From Gemmatimonadota bacterium (GTDB lineage: Bacteria; Gemmatimonadota; Gemmatimonadetes; Gemmatimonadales; Gemmatimonadaceae), in contig JADJNZ010000004.1 of assembly GCA_016714015.1 (NCBI GenBank), positions 1 to 64,000 on the forward strand: a DNA stretch of 64,000 nucleotides, given 5' to 3'. Positions 29,978 to 37,909 of the stretch are shown one piece after another (the stretch's first letter is position 1; each line of letters starts with the position of its first letter). The notes beneath the pieces were generated by a model. The model made no database searches. It had not been told where the DNA came from and was given only the letters and a program-made list of their open reading frames with translations. Made by a program: the position numbers and the translations under genes.

Positions 29978-30524
29978 GGGACTCCTCGAGGAGGGAGAGG
30001 CGACGGGCGACGACGAGCGTGTCGGGCGACTGCACATCGATCACGTGGACGGAGGTCCCCGAGGGGATCTCCGCCTCCGCGGTCACGGCGGTGAACTCCT
30101 GGAACCGGTCATGGGCGATGAGATGCACCTTCCCCTCGCCGGAGCGTTCGCCCGGGATGCCGAGCGCGACGGTGGCCTGCAGGCCGATCGCGGATTCGAG
30201 CTTGAAGCTGCGGTCCTGCTCGAGGCGGTGCAGCGAGCGGATGGTCGCGGCGACGCTCACCGCGGCGGCGATCGCGGCGACGAGCGCGACGGGGAACGCG
30301 AGCCAGCCGCCCAGGCCGAACTGCATGAGCCCGAGGCCGACCACGCCGAAGGCGGCGGCGGCGGCGCTGAGCGCGCGGACGGTGAAGAGGTCGAGTCCGT
30401 CGGAGCCATCGCCGTCCCCGTCATCGAGGAGGCCGTCGCCGTCGATGCCGGTGAGCCCCAGCACGAGCTGGAGCAGCAGCACGAGCGCGCCGAGCACGAG
30501 GAACGTCAGGTAGAAACTGGCCAT
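29964..30524 (-). CDS. NfeD-like membrane protein (flotillin partner)
   Basis: A 186-residue protein with two or three membrane helices: SFYLTFLVLGALVLLLQLVLGL at the N-terminus, FTVRALSAAAAAFGVVGLGLMQFGLGGW and AFPVALVAAIAAAVSVAAT. A C-terminal soluble beta-barrel follows (IGLQATVALGIPGERSGEGKV... SGTSVHVIDVQSPDTLVV), which is the OB fold of short NfeD/YuaF proteins. A DG-rich loop (GDGDGSDG) at about 30-40 is exposed between helices. Its 3' end overlaps flotillin by 14 bp. The ATG at 30524 is chosen because the hydrophobic stretch starts directly after it. Confidence 0.82.
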   Translation of the reverse strand: MASFYLTFLVLGALVLLLQLVLGLTGIDGDGLLDDGDGDGSDGLDLFTVRALSAAAAAFGVVGLGLMQFGLGGWLAFPVALVAAIAAAVSVAATIRSLHRLEQDRSFKLESAIGLQATVALGIPGERSGEGKVHLIAHDRFQEFTAVTAEAEIPSGTSVHVIDVQSPDTLVVARRLSLLEESHDPR

Positions 30525-30628
30525 CGGTCCGTGGGGAGGGTCGGACAAATCTCATGTCCGGTACCGCTCCGCACAATCGGCCGCCCCCTGACCGGCCGGC
30601 CGGGTGGTCTTGCGGGCCGGAACGACGG

Positions 30629-30769
30629 TCACCACGGAGGACACAGAGGGCACAGAGAACGGCGGATAACTTCACGGCAAGGGGGCGTGACAGCCGGATC
30701 TCCCCGTCACGCCCCCCTCAGAAGGCGGTTCTCCGCCCCTCTCTGTGCCCTCTGTGTCCTCTGTGGTGA
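30629..30769. repeat. Nested inverted-repeat element (29-bp outer arms, 11-bp inner stem)
   Basis: The outer arms 30629-30657 and 30741-30769 are complementary with one mismatch and centre on GGACACAGAGGGCACAGAG. Inside, GGGGGCGTGAC (30681-30691) pairs perfectly with GTCACGCCCCC (30706-30716) around a 14-nt loop. Together they can fold into one long branched hairpin in the space between the end of the GspE-like gene and the start of nfeD on the minus strand. It may serve as a transcription terminator, but its arms look like a mobile intergenic repeat. From memory, ACCACAGAGGACACAGAGG-type sequences recur in intergenic DNA of unrelated bacteria; this needs a search. Confidence 0.7.
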
Positions 30770-30784
30770 ACGCGGTTCGCGGTG

Positions 30785-33043
30785 TCAGATCGCGAGCCGC
30801 AGCGACGGTGACGACGCCTCCAGCGCCCCGCGGACCGCGGTGGCCAGCGTCTCGACCCCTTCGTGCGCCTGGATCACCGAGGCGCAGCCGCAGTCGATCG
30901 CCCAGTCGTGCACCGCGGCGTCGGTCTGGACCGTGAAGGCGATGACCGGCGGGCCCGACTCGAGCATGAGCGCCTGCGCGAGCGCGTGCCCGTCGAGCCG
31001 CGGCAGCACCAGCTCCGTCACCACGAGGTCCGGCCGCAGGCGTCGCGCGTAGAGCAGCCCCGCGTCGCCGTCCGCCACCTCGATCACCGCGCAGCCGACC
31101 TCCTCCAGCGCGGCACGCACCGCGCGGCGCTCGTCGCGCGAGTCGAGGGCCACGAGCACCCGCGGCGCATCGCCCGGGAGCAGGCGCGTGGGACGGGCCT
31201 GGATGGTGATCTGGTTCGGACGCGCCGGCGCGATCACCACCGTCGTCCCCGACGGCGGCTCGGGCGCGGCCGCCGGCGCAGCGCTCCCCTCCGGCATCGG
31301 TCGGCCGAGCATCCGCGCGACCACCGCGTCCACGTCGTTCTGCTCGGCGGGGATCTCCACCATCGGCGCCGGCACGTTGTCGAGCACCTCGCCCAGCGAC
31401 GTGAGCCCCTCGAGCACGCGCCGCATCCCGGCCTCGAACATCGAGATCATGCCCGCGCGCTTCGACATCTCGACGAGTTCCACGCGGCCCGCGCGCCGCG
31501 CGATCGCCGTGCGCAGCTCGTCGTTCACGAGCAGCACCTCGGTCACCACCATCCGGCCGCGGTATCCCGTGCCACGGCACGCCTCGCAGCCCACCGCGCG
31601 GCGCAGCTTGTCCCCGCGCTTGCCCATCAGCAGCATCTGCTGGTTGGCCGGGAGGTCGGCGAGCGCGACCGGCTGGCAGCAGGCCTCGCAGAGGCGCCGC
31701 ACCAGGCGTTGCGCGATCACGCCCTTGAGCGCGCCCGCGAGGGCGCCCATCTCCACGCCGATGTCGGCGAGGCGCTCGATCGCCGACGGCGCGTCGATCG
31801 TGTGCAGCGTCGAGAGCACGAGGTGGCCGGTGAGGCCGGCCTTCACCGCGATCGCCGCGGTCTCGGCGTCGCGGATCTCGCCGACGAGGATGATGTCCGG
31901 GTCCTGGCGCACGATCGACCGCAGCGCCGCGGCGAAGCCAAGGCCCGCCTTCTCGTTCACCTGGACCTGGTTGATCCCCTCGAGGTGGTACTCGATCGGG
32001 TCCTCGACCGTGACGATGTTCGTCTCGGCCGACCGGTTGTGCTCGATCGCGGCGTAGAGCGTCGTCGTCTTGCCCGAGCCCGTGGGACCGGTGACGAGCA
32101 CCATCCCCTCGTTCTGCTTGAGGAGCTGCTCCACCCGGTGGGCTTCGCCGGGGAGGAAGCCGAGCTGGCCGAGCCCGTGCGTCGCGTTGTGCGCGTCGAG
32201 CAGGCGCACCACCGCCTTCTCGGCGCGGTCGCCGAGCGGCAGCGTCGAGATGCGGAGGTCCACCACGCGCCCGTCGAACTTCGTCGAGGCGCGGCCGTCC
32301 TGCGGGCGCCGCCGGTCGGCGATGTCGAGGCCGCCGAGGATCTTCAGGCGGCTCATGAGGAGCGGCGAGACGTCGGGCCCCACGCGCGTGACGTCGTGCA
32401 GCACGCCGTCCACGCGGAAGCGGACGAGCAGGTCGTCGTCCTTCGGCTCGAAGTGGATGTCGCTCGCCCGCTGGTCGAGCGCGTCGGCGATGAGACGGTC
32501 GAGCGAGTCCACCACCGCGCCACGCGACGGGATCGACCGCGGTCCGATCGGGCCCTCGCGGATCATCCACTCGAGGCGCTGCACCGTGACGGCGGTCGAG
32601 GCGCGGCCGCCGTAGACGCGCTCGTGCGCGGCGCGGATCGCGCCCGGGGGCGCGACGGTGATCCGGATCTGCCGGGCCGACGCGAACGAGAGGTCGCGCT
32701 CCAGATGCGGCGCGAGCGGGTTCGCCGTCGCGACCTCGAGGACCGGGCCCTCCTCGCGGACCGGCACGACGGCGTAGCGGACGGCCAGGCTCTGCTTGAG
32801 CAGGGCGGCCGTCGTCTTGGAGACCTTCGACAGGTCGGCACGGTTGCACCCGGCGATCGCCGAGGCCGTCTCGAGCAGCTCCTCCGTGGTCGCGCCGGCG
32901 GTCTCGAGCGCTTCCCACGCCGTCGGCGCGGCGCGCAGGCGGTCGACCGACGCGTGCCCCTGCTGGCGCATCGCATCGAGCAACCAGCGGTCGAGCCACG
33001 GGGTGCGTGCTTCGCGTGACTGCGGGGCGTCTGAGTCGGCCAT
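30785..33043 (-). CDS. GspE/PilB secretion ATPase fused to a degenerate receiver domain
   Basis: A 752-residue fusion. Residues about 20-160 resemble a reduced MshEN/GspE N-terminal domain. The ATPase core follows: DSLDRLIADALDQRASDIHFEP, Walker A GPTGSGKTTTLY (about 325), Asp box VEDPIEYHLEGINQVQV, Walker B DPDIILVGEIRD, His box LVLSTLHTIDAPSAI, and the tetra-cysteine zinc loop CEACC...GCEACRGTGYRG. These ATPases drive type IV pilus or type II secretion assembly. A Pro/Ala linker (about 590-625) leads to a C-terminal receiver-like domain in which the phospho-acceptor Asp is replaced by Glu (VVTELVLPRLDG, E677) and the switch Lys is missing. Upstream on the same strand, 33 bp away, is a GAF protein. 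No pilus genes are nearby. Confidence 0.9.
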   Translation of the reverse strand: MADSDAPQSREARTPWLDRWLLDAMRQQGHASVDRLRAAPTAWEALETAGATTEELLETASAIAGCNRADLSKVSKTTAALLKQSLAVRYAVVPVREEGPVLEVATANPLAPHLERDLSFASARQIRITVAPPGAIRAAHERVYGGRASTAVTVQRLEWMIREGPIGPRSIPSRGAVVDSLDRLIADALDQRASDIHFEPKDDDLLVRFRVDGVLHDVTRVGPDVSPLLMSRLKILGGLDIADRRRPQDGRASTKFDGRVVDLRISTLPLGDRAEKAVVRLLDAHNATHGLGQLGFLPGEAHRVEQLLKQNEGMVLVTGPTGSGKTTTLYAAIEHNRSAETNIVTVEDPIEYHLEGINQVQVNEKAGLGFAAALRSIVRQDPDIILVGEIRDAETAAIAVKAGLTGHLVLSTLHTIDAPSAIERLADIGVEMGALAGALKGVIAQRLVRRLCEACCQPVALADLPANQQMLLMGKRGDKLRRAVGCEACRGTGYRGRMVVTEVLLVNDELRTAIARRAGRVELVEMSKRAGMISMFEAGMRRVLEGLTSLGEVLDNVPAPMVEIPAEQNDVDAVVARMLGRPMPEGSAAPAAAPEPPSGTTVVIAPARPNQITIQARPTRLLPGDAPRVLVALDSRDERRAVRAALEEVGCAVIEVADGDAGLLYARRLRPDLVVTELVLPRLDGHALAQALMLESGPPVIAFTVQTDAAVHDWAIDCGCASVIQAHEGVETLATAVRGALEASSPSLRLAI

Positions 33044-33076
33044 CGGGTCAGCTCCGGGTGTGCACCAGCGGGTGGG

Positions 33077-33649
33077 TCAGGCCGCGACCTTCGCGCTCGC
33101 CTTCATCGTGAATCCGACGACGGTGGCGATCGCCTGCAGGTAGTCGAGGTCCTGCTGCGTCCACTGCTTCTGCTCGGCGCAATGCTCGCAGCAGAGCACC
33201 GCGACCGGCTGCCCCTTGTCGAGCACGACGAAGTCGAGGAGCGAGCGGATGTCGAGCGGGGTGAAGTAGACCTCGTCGAAGCACGAGGTCGCGGGGTGCG
33301 TGATGGCGTCCGGCGCCACGATGCGCAGGTCGCTCGTGATCGCCTCGAAGTACTCGGGGAACGCCTCCTCGGTCAGCGTCACGCCGGACGAGAACGACCC
33401 GTCGCGGGTGTCGTGAAGGCAGACGCTCGTGATCGACGACCGCAGGCCGGTCGTGTCCATCCGCCAGACGCTGGCCCGCGTCGCGCCGACGTGCGTGGTG
33501 ATGTCCTTGCAGATCGCCTCGTAGACGGAGGCGAGGGGGGCGGAGCCGGCCTTGAAGGCGGAGAAGGCGGCGCGGGCGAGTTCCATATGGAAGGGCGTGG
33601 GGACGAAGGGTGTGGTCGAGGCCGCCCCGGGCGAGGCGTCTCTGCTCAC
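33077..33649 (-). CDS. GAF-domain protein
   Basis: A 190-residue cytosolic protein that is almost entirely one GAF domain: VYEAICKDITTHVGATRASVWRMD, EAFPEYFEAITSDLRIVAPDA, CFDEVYFTPLDIRSLLDFVVLDKGQPVAVLCCEHC, QWTQQDLDYLQAIATVVGF. The YFTPLDIRSLLD segment is characteristic of GAF domains in bacterial sensory proteins. Ligand unknown; the CLH and CCEHC cysteines might bind a metal or sense redox, which is speculation. A GTG at 33649 is the longest start; an internal ATG (residue 22) is possible. It is probably co-transcribed with the GspE-receiver gene 33 bp downstream and divergent from the chemoreceptor operon. Confidence 0.82.
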   Translation of the reverse strand: MSRDASPGAASTTPFVPTPFHMELARAAFSAFKAGSAPLASVYEAICKDITTHVGATRASVWRMDTTGLRSSITSVCLHDTRDGSFSSGVTLTEEAFPEYFEAITSDLRIVAPDAITHPATSCFDEVYFTPLDIRSLLDFVVLDKGQPVAVLCCEHCAEQKQWTQQDLDYLQAIATVVGFTMKASAKVAA

Positions 33650-33786
33650 TGCTCAGTATCGACTGGCACGAATCGGACTTGATGTGGCACGGGGGGGTGC
33701 CATTGGCCCCTTACCGGGGGGTCAGGGATTCTCCCCTCCGTCCGATACTCACGGTACGAGTCCGAAGTCCGTCCGCCCTCCTCCTC

Positions 33787-35769
33787 ATGATTCCCGTGAC
33801 CTTCCGCCAGCGCATCCATCTCCTGACGGCCCTCGGCCTCGGCGCCTCGGTCCTCATCGGCGCCGCGAGCTTCTTCTCGCTCAACCACGCCGTCGAAGCG
33901 ACGGAACGCCTCAATGCCCTCGCGCAGGTCCAGCGCGCGACCATGCGCGCGGACATGATGCACGACGCCATCCGCGCGGACATCCTCGCGGCGTTGCGGG
34001 CGAGCGGGCCCGACGCCTCGATCGCCCTCGAGGCCGCGCGGCAGGATGTCGCCGCGCACGCCGAGACGTTCGACGCCTCGCTCGCGGAGGTCGCCAGCCT
34101 CACCGACCACCCGGGGATCCGGTCCGGCCTCACCAACGTCGGACCGCGCGTGCGGAAGTACACGACAGCCGGCCGCGAGATCGCGGCCAAGGCCGGCGGC
34201 ACGACGAACGCCGAGGCGGAGGCGCTCGTGGCGGGGTTCATGATCGACTACTCCGCGCTCGAGAACGAACTCGAGGCGTTCGGCGACGTCATCGCCGAGG
34301 TGGCGAACGGCGTGCAGGCCGCGGCCGAGTCCAGCGAGCGTCTCGCCTACTACCAGGTCGCCGCGCTGCTGCTCCTCGCGCTCGGCGGCATCGGCTTCAC
34401 GGCCAACCGCACGCTCGAGCGGATGCGCATCCCGTTGCAGGAGCTCACCACGACCGCGCACACGGTCGCGGCCGGCGACATCAGTGCGACCCTCTCGTCC
34501 GAACCCCGCGGGGACGAACTCGGCGAGGCGATGATCGCCTTCGCCGCCGTCACCGACCACCTGCGCCACGTGGTCACCGACGTCACGCACCTCATGCGCT
34601 CGGCGCAGCAGGGGCGCTACGACGTCCGCATCCCCGAGGGCACCTATCCGGGCGCCTTCGGCGAGCTCGCCCACGCGATGAACCAGACGGTCGCCGCCCT
34701 CGACCAGGGCCAGCGCGCCGCGCAGGACCACGAGGAGGCCGTCGCCTTCCTCACCGAGTCGGCGCAGGCCCTCGAGGCCGTCGCCCGGCGCGACCTCACC
34801 GTGCGCATCACCGGCACCTACGAGAGCGAGTACCAGCGCGTACAGGTGGCGTTCAACGACGCGGTCGCGCAGCTGCACGCCGCCATCACCGACGTCGCGA
34901 ACAACGCGGTCGAGGTGCGCTCCGGCGCGGCGCAGATCGCCTCGGGCAGCCTCGACCTCGCGTCGTCCGCCTCCGACCAGACGGCCACCATCGACGGCGC
35001 CGCCCGCGGCCTCAGCGAGGCCGCGCGCACCGCGCAGCTCTCGGCCACCGAAGCCAAGGAGGCCGCCGCACTCGCCGACCTCGCCCGCGACCAGGCCGTC
35101 GCCGGAGCCAACGAGGCCGAGGCGCTCCGACTCGCCGTCGCCGAGATCGAACAGGGGACGCGCGAGACCGCCGCGATCGTGAAGACGATCGACGCGATCG
35201 CGTTCCAGACCAACCTCCTCGCGCTCAACGCGGCCGTCGAAGCGGCGCGTGCCGGCGAGGCTGGCCGCGGCTTCGCCGTCGTCGCCGAGGAGGTGCGGGC
35301 GCTCGCGAGCCGCTCCGCCGAGGCGGCCAAGGGCACCTCGGCGCTCATCGAACAGGCCGCCGACCGCTCCAAGCGCGGCGCCGTGGCGGCTGCCGCCGTG
35401 ACCCGTCGCCTGGAGGAGATCCGCGAGCGTGTGGTCGAGACCAGCGAGCGCTTCACGCGCATCGCCGAGGCGAGCGAGACGCAGAAGCACGAGATGCAGG
35501 GCGTCAGCGAGGGCATCACCCACGCGAGCGACATCACGCGCCGCACCGCCGCGACGAGCGAGGAGTGGAGCAGCACCGCGCAGGAGCTCGAGTCCCAGTC
35601 GCGGGCGATGGAGGAGCTCTGCGCCTCGTTCCACCTGCAGGGACAACAGGGCGGGCATGAGCGGCCGGCGTCGCGCGCCGACGCGCCCGGTGCCGCGTCG
35701 GGCGCGAGCGGCAAGTCGTCGTGGCGCGCGCGCCGCGCACGTGCCGGTGCACACGCGTCGCAGGGGTGA
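33787..35769 (+). CDS. Methyl-accepting chemotaxis protein
   Basis: A 660-residue transmembrane chemoreceptor. TM1 spans residues about 12-32 (LLTALGLGASVLIGAASFFSL). The periplasmic helical sensor runs to about 190, TM2 is AALLLLALGGIGFTA at about 192-208, then HAMP (LERMRIPLQELTTTAHTVAAGDI) and a second HAMP-like segment (FLTESAQALEAVARRDLTVRI). The signalling hairpin is IDAIAFQTNLLALNAAVEAARAG...GRGFAVVAEEVRALASRSAEAAK at about 470-515. The C-terminal tail is Ala/Arg-rich without a CheR-binding pentapeptide. The next gene starts 7 bp downstream, so it heads a unit with an outer-membrane-like protein, a tetraheme cytochrome and a HAMP protein, hinting at sensing of a redox signal. No che genes are in the window. 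Confidence 0.92.
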   Translation: MIPVTFRQRIHLLTALGLGASVLIGAASFFSLNHAVEATERLNALAQVQRATMRADMMHDAIRADILAALRASGPDASIALEAARQDVAAHAETFDASLAEVASLTDHPGIRSGLTNVGPRVRKYTTAGREIAAKAGGTTNAEAEALVAGFMIDYSALENELEAFGDVIAEVANGVQAAAESSERLAYYQVAALLLLALGGIGFTANRTLERMRIPLQELTTTAHTVAAGDISATLSSEPRGDELGEAMIAFAAVTDHLRHVVTDVTHLMRSAQQGRYDVRIPEGTYPGAFGELAHAMNQTVAALDQGQRAAQDHEEAVAFLTESAQALEAVARRDLTVRITGTYESEYQRVQVAFNDAVAQLHAAITDVANNAVEVRSGAAQIASGSLDLASSASDQTATIDGAARGLSEAARTAQLSATEAKEAAALADLARDQAVAGANEAEALRLAVAEIEQGTRETAAIVKTIDAIAFQTNLLALNAAVEAARAGEAGRGFAVVAEEVRALASRSAEAAKGTSALIEQAADRSKRGAVAAAAVTRRLEEIRERVVETSERFTRIAEASETQKHEMQGVSEGITHASDITRRTAATSEEWSSTAQELESQSRAMEELCASFHLQGQQGGHERPASRADAPGAASGASGKSSWRARRARAGAHASQG

Positions 35770-35776
35770 TGCGCGC

Positions 35777-36839
35777 ATGCGCCGATCCGTGAGGCTCGTC
35801 CGGGCGATCGGCGCGCTCCTGGTCCTCGCGCTCGTGCCGGCCCTCGGCCGCGCGCAGACGCCCGGTTGGCAACGCGTGCTGTCGTCGGTCGCGTTCGCGG
35901 GATTCGCGGAGGTCGCGGGCGATCCGCGCACCGCGCCGCGCGCCAGCTGGGGCGTGGCGGCGGTGGAGCTCGACGGCACCGTCGAGTTCGGTCGCGCGGT
36001 GCAGGGCGCCGTCGCCGTCGTGCGCGACGGGAACCGCGCCGCACTCGGTGCGGGCTTCCTCGACCTGCATGTCGGCGGCGGGCGCGTCGCGCCGCGCGGC
36101 GCGATCTTCGCCGAGCGTGGCGTGCACTTGCAGGCAGGGCGCTTCGACCTGCCGTTCGGCGGCGACTGGGCCTACTTCGCCGCGCCGGACCGCGGCTTCG
36201 GCGCGGCACCGCTCACCACCGAACTCGTCGCCGACGGCGGGCTCAACAGCGATGGCGTGCGTCTCTTCGCGGTGCGCGCCCGCTGGAACGCCACCACCTG
36301 GCTGGTGCGCGGCGGGATGAACGGCCGCGGCCTTGGCGCGCGCCTGGGGTTCACGCCGCTCAGCAATCCCTTCACGCTCCGCCCCGGCATCGACCGCCCG
36401 CTCGAACTCGGCGTCTCGGTCCACACCGACGGTCGCGAGGGGCGCGTGGCCGACACGCGTCGCGACGGACCTCACGGTGCGGCTCGGTGCGGTGAACGTG
36501 CTCGCCGAGTGGCAACAGCATCGCGTGGTGCAGGGCCTCGCGGGGCTGACCACCGGGGCCGTCTCGGGCTGGTACGTCGGGACCGAGGTACCGTGGACGC
36601 TGCGCGAGACGATCACCGGACTGGTACAACTCCGCTGGGACGACGTCGGCGGTGATGCGCTCTGGGATCCCGCCATCAGCGGCGCGATCGCCGGACGGCG
36701 CCTCATGGGCGGCGTGCGCGTGGATCTCGGGTCCCTCGTGACGCTCAAGTCCGAGGTGGGCTGGGCCATCGGCGACGAGTCGCGCGCCTTCGTGCCCGTG
36801 CGCAGCTGGACCTTCAACGTGATCGCCAAGCGATGGTAG
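35777..36839 (+). pseudogene. Outer-membrane beta-barrel-like protein with one frameshift
   Basis: About 354 residues over two frames. A signal peptide (GALLVLALVPALGRAQ) is followed by alternating amphipathic strands typical of a porin-like barrel: FAGFAEVAGDPR, VAAVELDGTVEFGRAVQG, GAIFAERGVHLQAGRFDLPFGGDWAYF, GVRLFAVRARWNATTWLVRGGM, LELGVSVHTDG. The second frame continues from about 36460 with LTVRLGAVNVLAEWQQ, GWYVGTEVPWTLRETITGLVQLRWDD and ends SWTFNVIAKRW with an aromatic terminal residue, the classic outer-membrane barrel end. A single base change around 36459-36465 would restore it. It lies between the chemoreceptor (7-bp gap) and a tetraheme cytochrome (7-bp overlap), so it may be the outer-membrane part of a redox module. 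Confidence 0.7.
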
Positions 36840-37291
36840 CGGCGCGCGTCGTGCTCGCCTTGAGCGTCGTCACCGCCACCGCGGTGGCGCAGCTCGGCGC
36901 GCGCGAGGAACGCCTCGCGCCGCATGTCGCCGCCACGTCGCGGACCGCCTGCGCGCAGTGCCATACCGCCGAGGACCCGCGGCTCGCGGCCGCCGCACCG
37001 CGCGGCGCCTGCGACACGCAGTGCGCGCAGTGCCATGGGGCGACGACCACCGCCGGGCATCATCCCGTCGGCGCCGCCGTGCAGGCCCTCGCCTCGCCGG
37101 CGTTGCCGCGCTCCTCGGAGGGGCGCATCGCCTGTCGCACCTGCCACGACCTCACGCGCCCCGCCACCGACAGCGTGGCGTGGCGATCGCAGAGCTTGTA
37201 CGACGCCGTCTTCCGGCGGCAAGCACGGCACCGGACCTACGCGCTGGCCCTGCGCAACGACAAGGGCCAGCTGTGCCAGTCATGCCATTGA
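36833..37291 (+). CDS. Periplasmic tetraheme cytochrome c
   Basis: A 152-residue exported protein (hydrophobic VVLALSVVTATAVAQ leader) with four CXXCH heme-attachment motifs: CAQCH at residues 40-44, CAQCH at 64-68, CRTCH at 101-105 and CQSCH ending exactly at the C-terminus (148-152). GHHPVG at 75-80 offers distal His ligands, a motif common in multiheme electron carriers. It should shuttle electrons in the periplasm. The start overlaps the barrel gene stop by 7 bp, and the HAMP membrane protein follows 10 bp downstream. The terminal His right at the stop codon is unusual but matches the doubled-CXXCH pattern of small multihaem proteins. It is not a known named cytochrome. Confidence 0.88.
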   Translation: MVAARVVLALSVVTATAVAQLGAREERLAPHVAATSRTACAQCHTAEDPRLAAAAPRGACDTQCAQCHGATTTAGHHPVGAAVQALASPALPRSSEGRIACRTCHDLTRPATDSVAWRSQSLYDAVFRRQARHRTYALALRNDKGQLCQSCH

Positions 37292-37301
37292 GGAACCGCT
37301 C

Positions 37302-37847
37302 ATGACCGATCCCCGACGCAAGCGCCTGCTCATCGATCGCCGCTTCCAGCTCGCCCTCATCGGCAAGCTGCTGGCGGTGCAGCTGGTGCTCCTCGCCCTC
37401 GCGACCGCCGCCCTCTGGCTCTTCACCGACAGCGAGCTGGGCGCCACGCTGCAGCGCGCGTCCATCACGGCCGCGAGCGTGCGCGAGCTCATCGCGCCGG
37501 TCCTCATCACGATGGGCGTCGTGAGCGCGGCGCTCGCCACGGTGGCGACCTTCCTCGTGGTGCTCGTCGCGAGCCATCGCATCGCCGGGCCGCTCTACCG
37601 GATCCAGCAGGCCTTGGAGCAGGTCGCGGCCGGCGACCTGCATCCGCTCACGCGCATCCGCGAGCACGACCAGGGGGAGCCGCTCGCCGAGCAGTTGCGC
37701 GCGACGGTGGCCCAGGTGGCCGCCGACGTCGAGCTCGCGCGGAGCGGACTCGACGCCGCCGATGAGGCGCTCCGGCGCGGCGGCAGCGCCGTCCCCGACG
37801 CGGTCACGACCGCCCGCACCACGCTCGCGCGGTACGCGCCGCGCTGA
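37302..37847 (+). CDS. Stand-alone HAMP-domain membrane protein
   Basis: A 181-residue inner-membrane protein with two helices: FQLALIGKLLAVQLVLLALATAALWLF at about 16-42 and LIAPVLITMGVVSAALATVATFLVVLVAS at about 65-95. A HAMP domain follows (HRIAGPLYRIQQALEQVAAGDLHPLTRIREHDQ, 97-130) and then a short coiled coil (LRATVAQVAADVELARSGLDAADEAL). It lacks any kinase, cyclase or chemotaxis output domain. Such HAMP-only proteins with a HRIAGPLYR start are known beside multiheme cytochromes in some anaerobic and metal-reducing bacteria, so it may transmit redox state to the chemoreceptor or scaffold the cytochrome. That link is inference from gene order. Confidence 0.75.
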   Translation: MTDPRRKRLLIDRRFQLALIGKLLAVQLVLLALATAALWLFTDSELGATLQRASITAASVRELIAPVLITMGVVSAALATVATFLVVLVASHRIAGPLYRIQQALEQVAAGDLHPLTRIREHDQGEPLAEQLRATVAQVAADVELARSGLDAADEALRRGGSAVPDAVTTARTTLARYAPR

Positions 37848-37909
37848 GCGCGGGGACTACGGGCGCGTACCGAGGCGTGCCAGCGCGCGCTCGACCGCGC
37901 CCGATCCGA

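Noticed and set aside
30863..33019. A 718-codon plus-strand frame opposite the GspE-receiver gene
   Set aside because: Low-complexity His/Arg/Leu/Asp content and no motifs; the opposite strand has all GspE signatures.
33676..33706. Sigma-54-like TGGCAC motifs upstream of the chemoreceptor
   Set aside because: TGGCAC occurs twice but the -12 TTGC element is absent at the required spacing.
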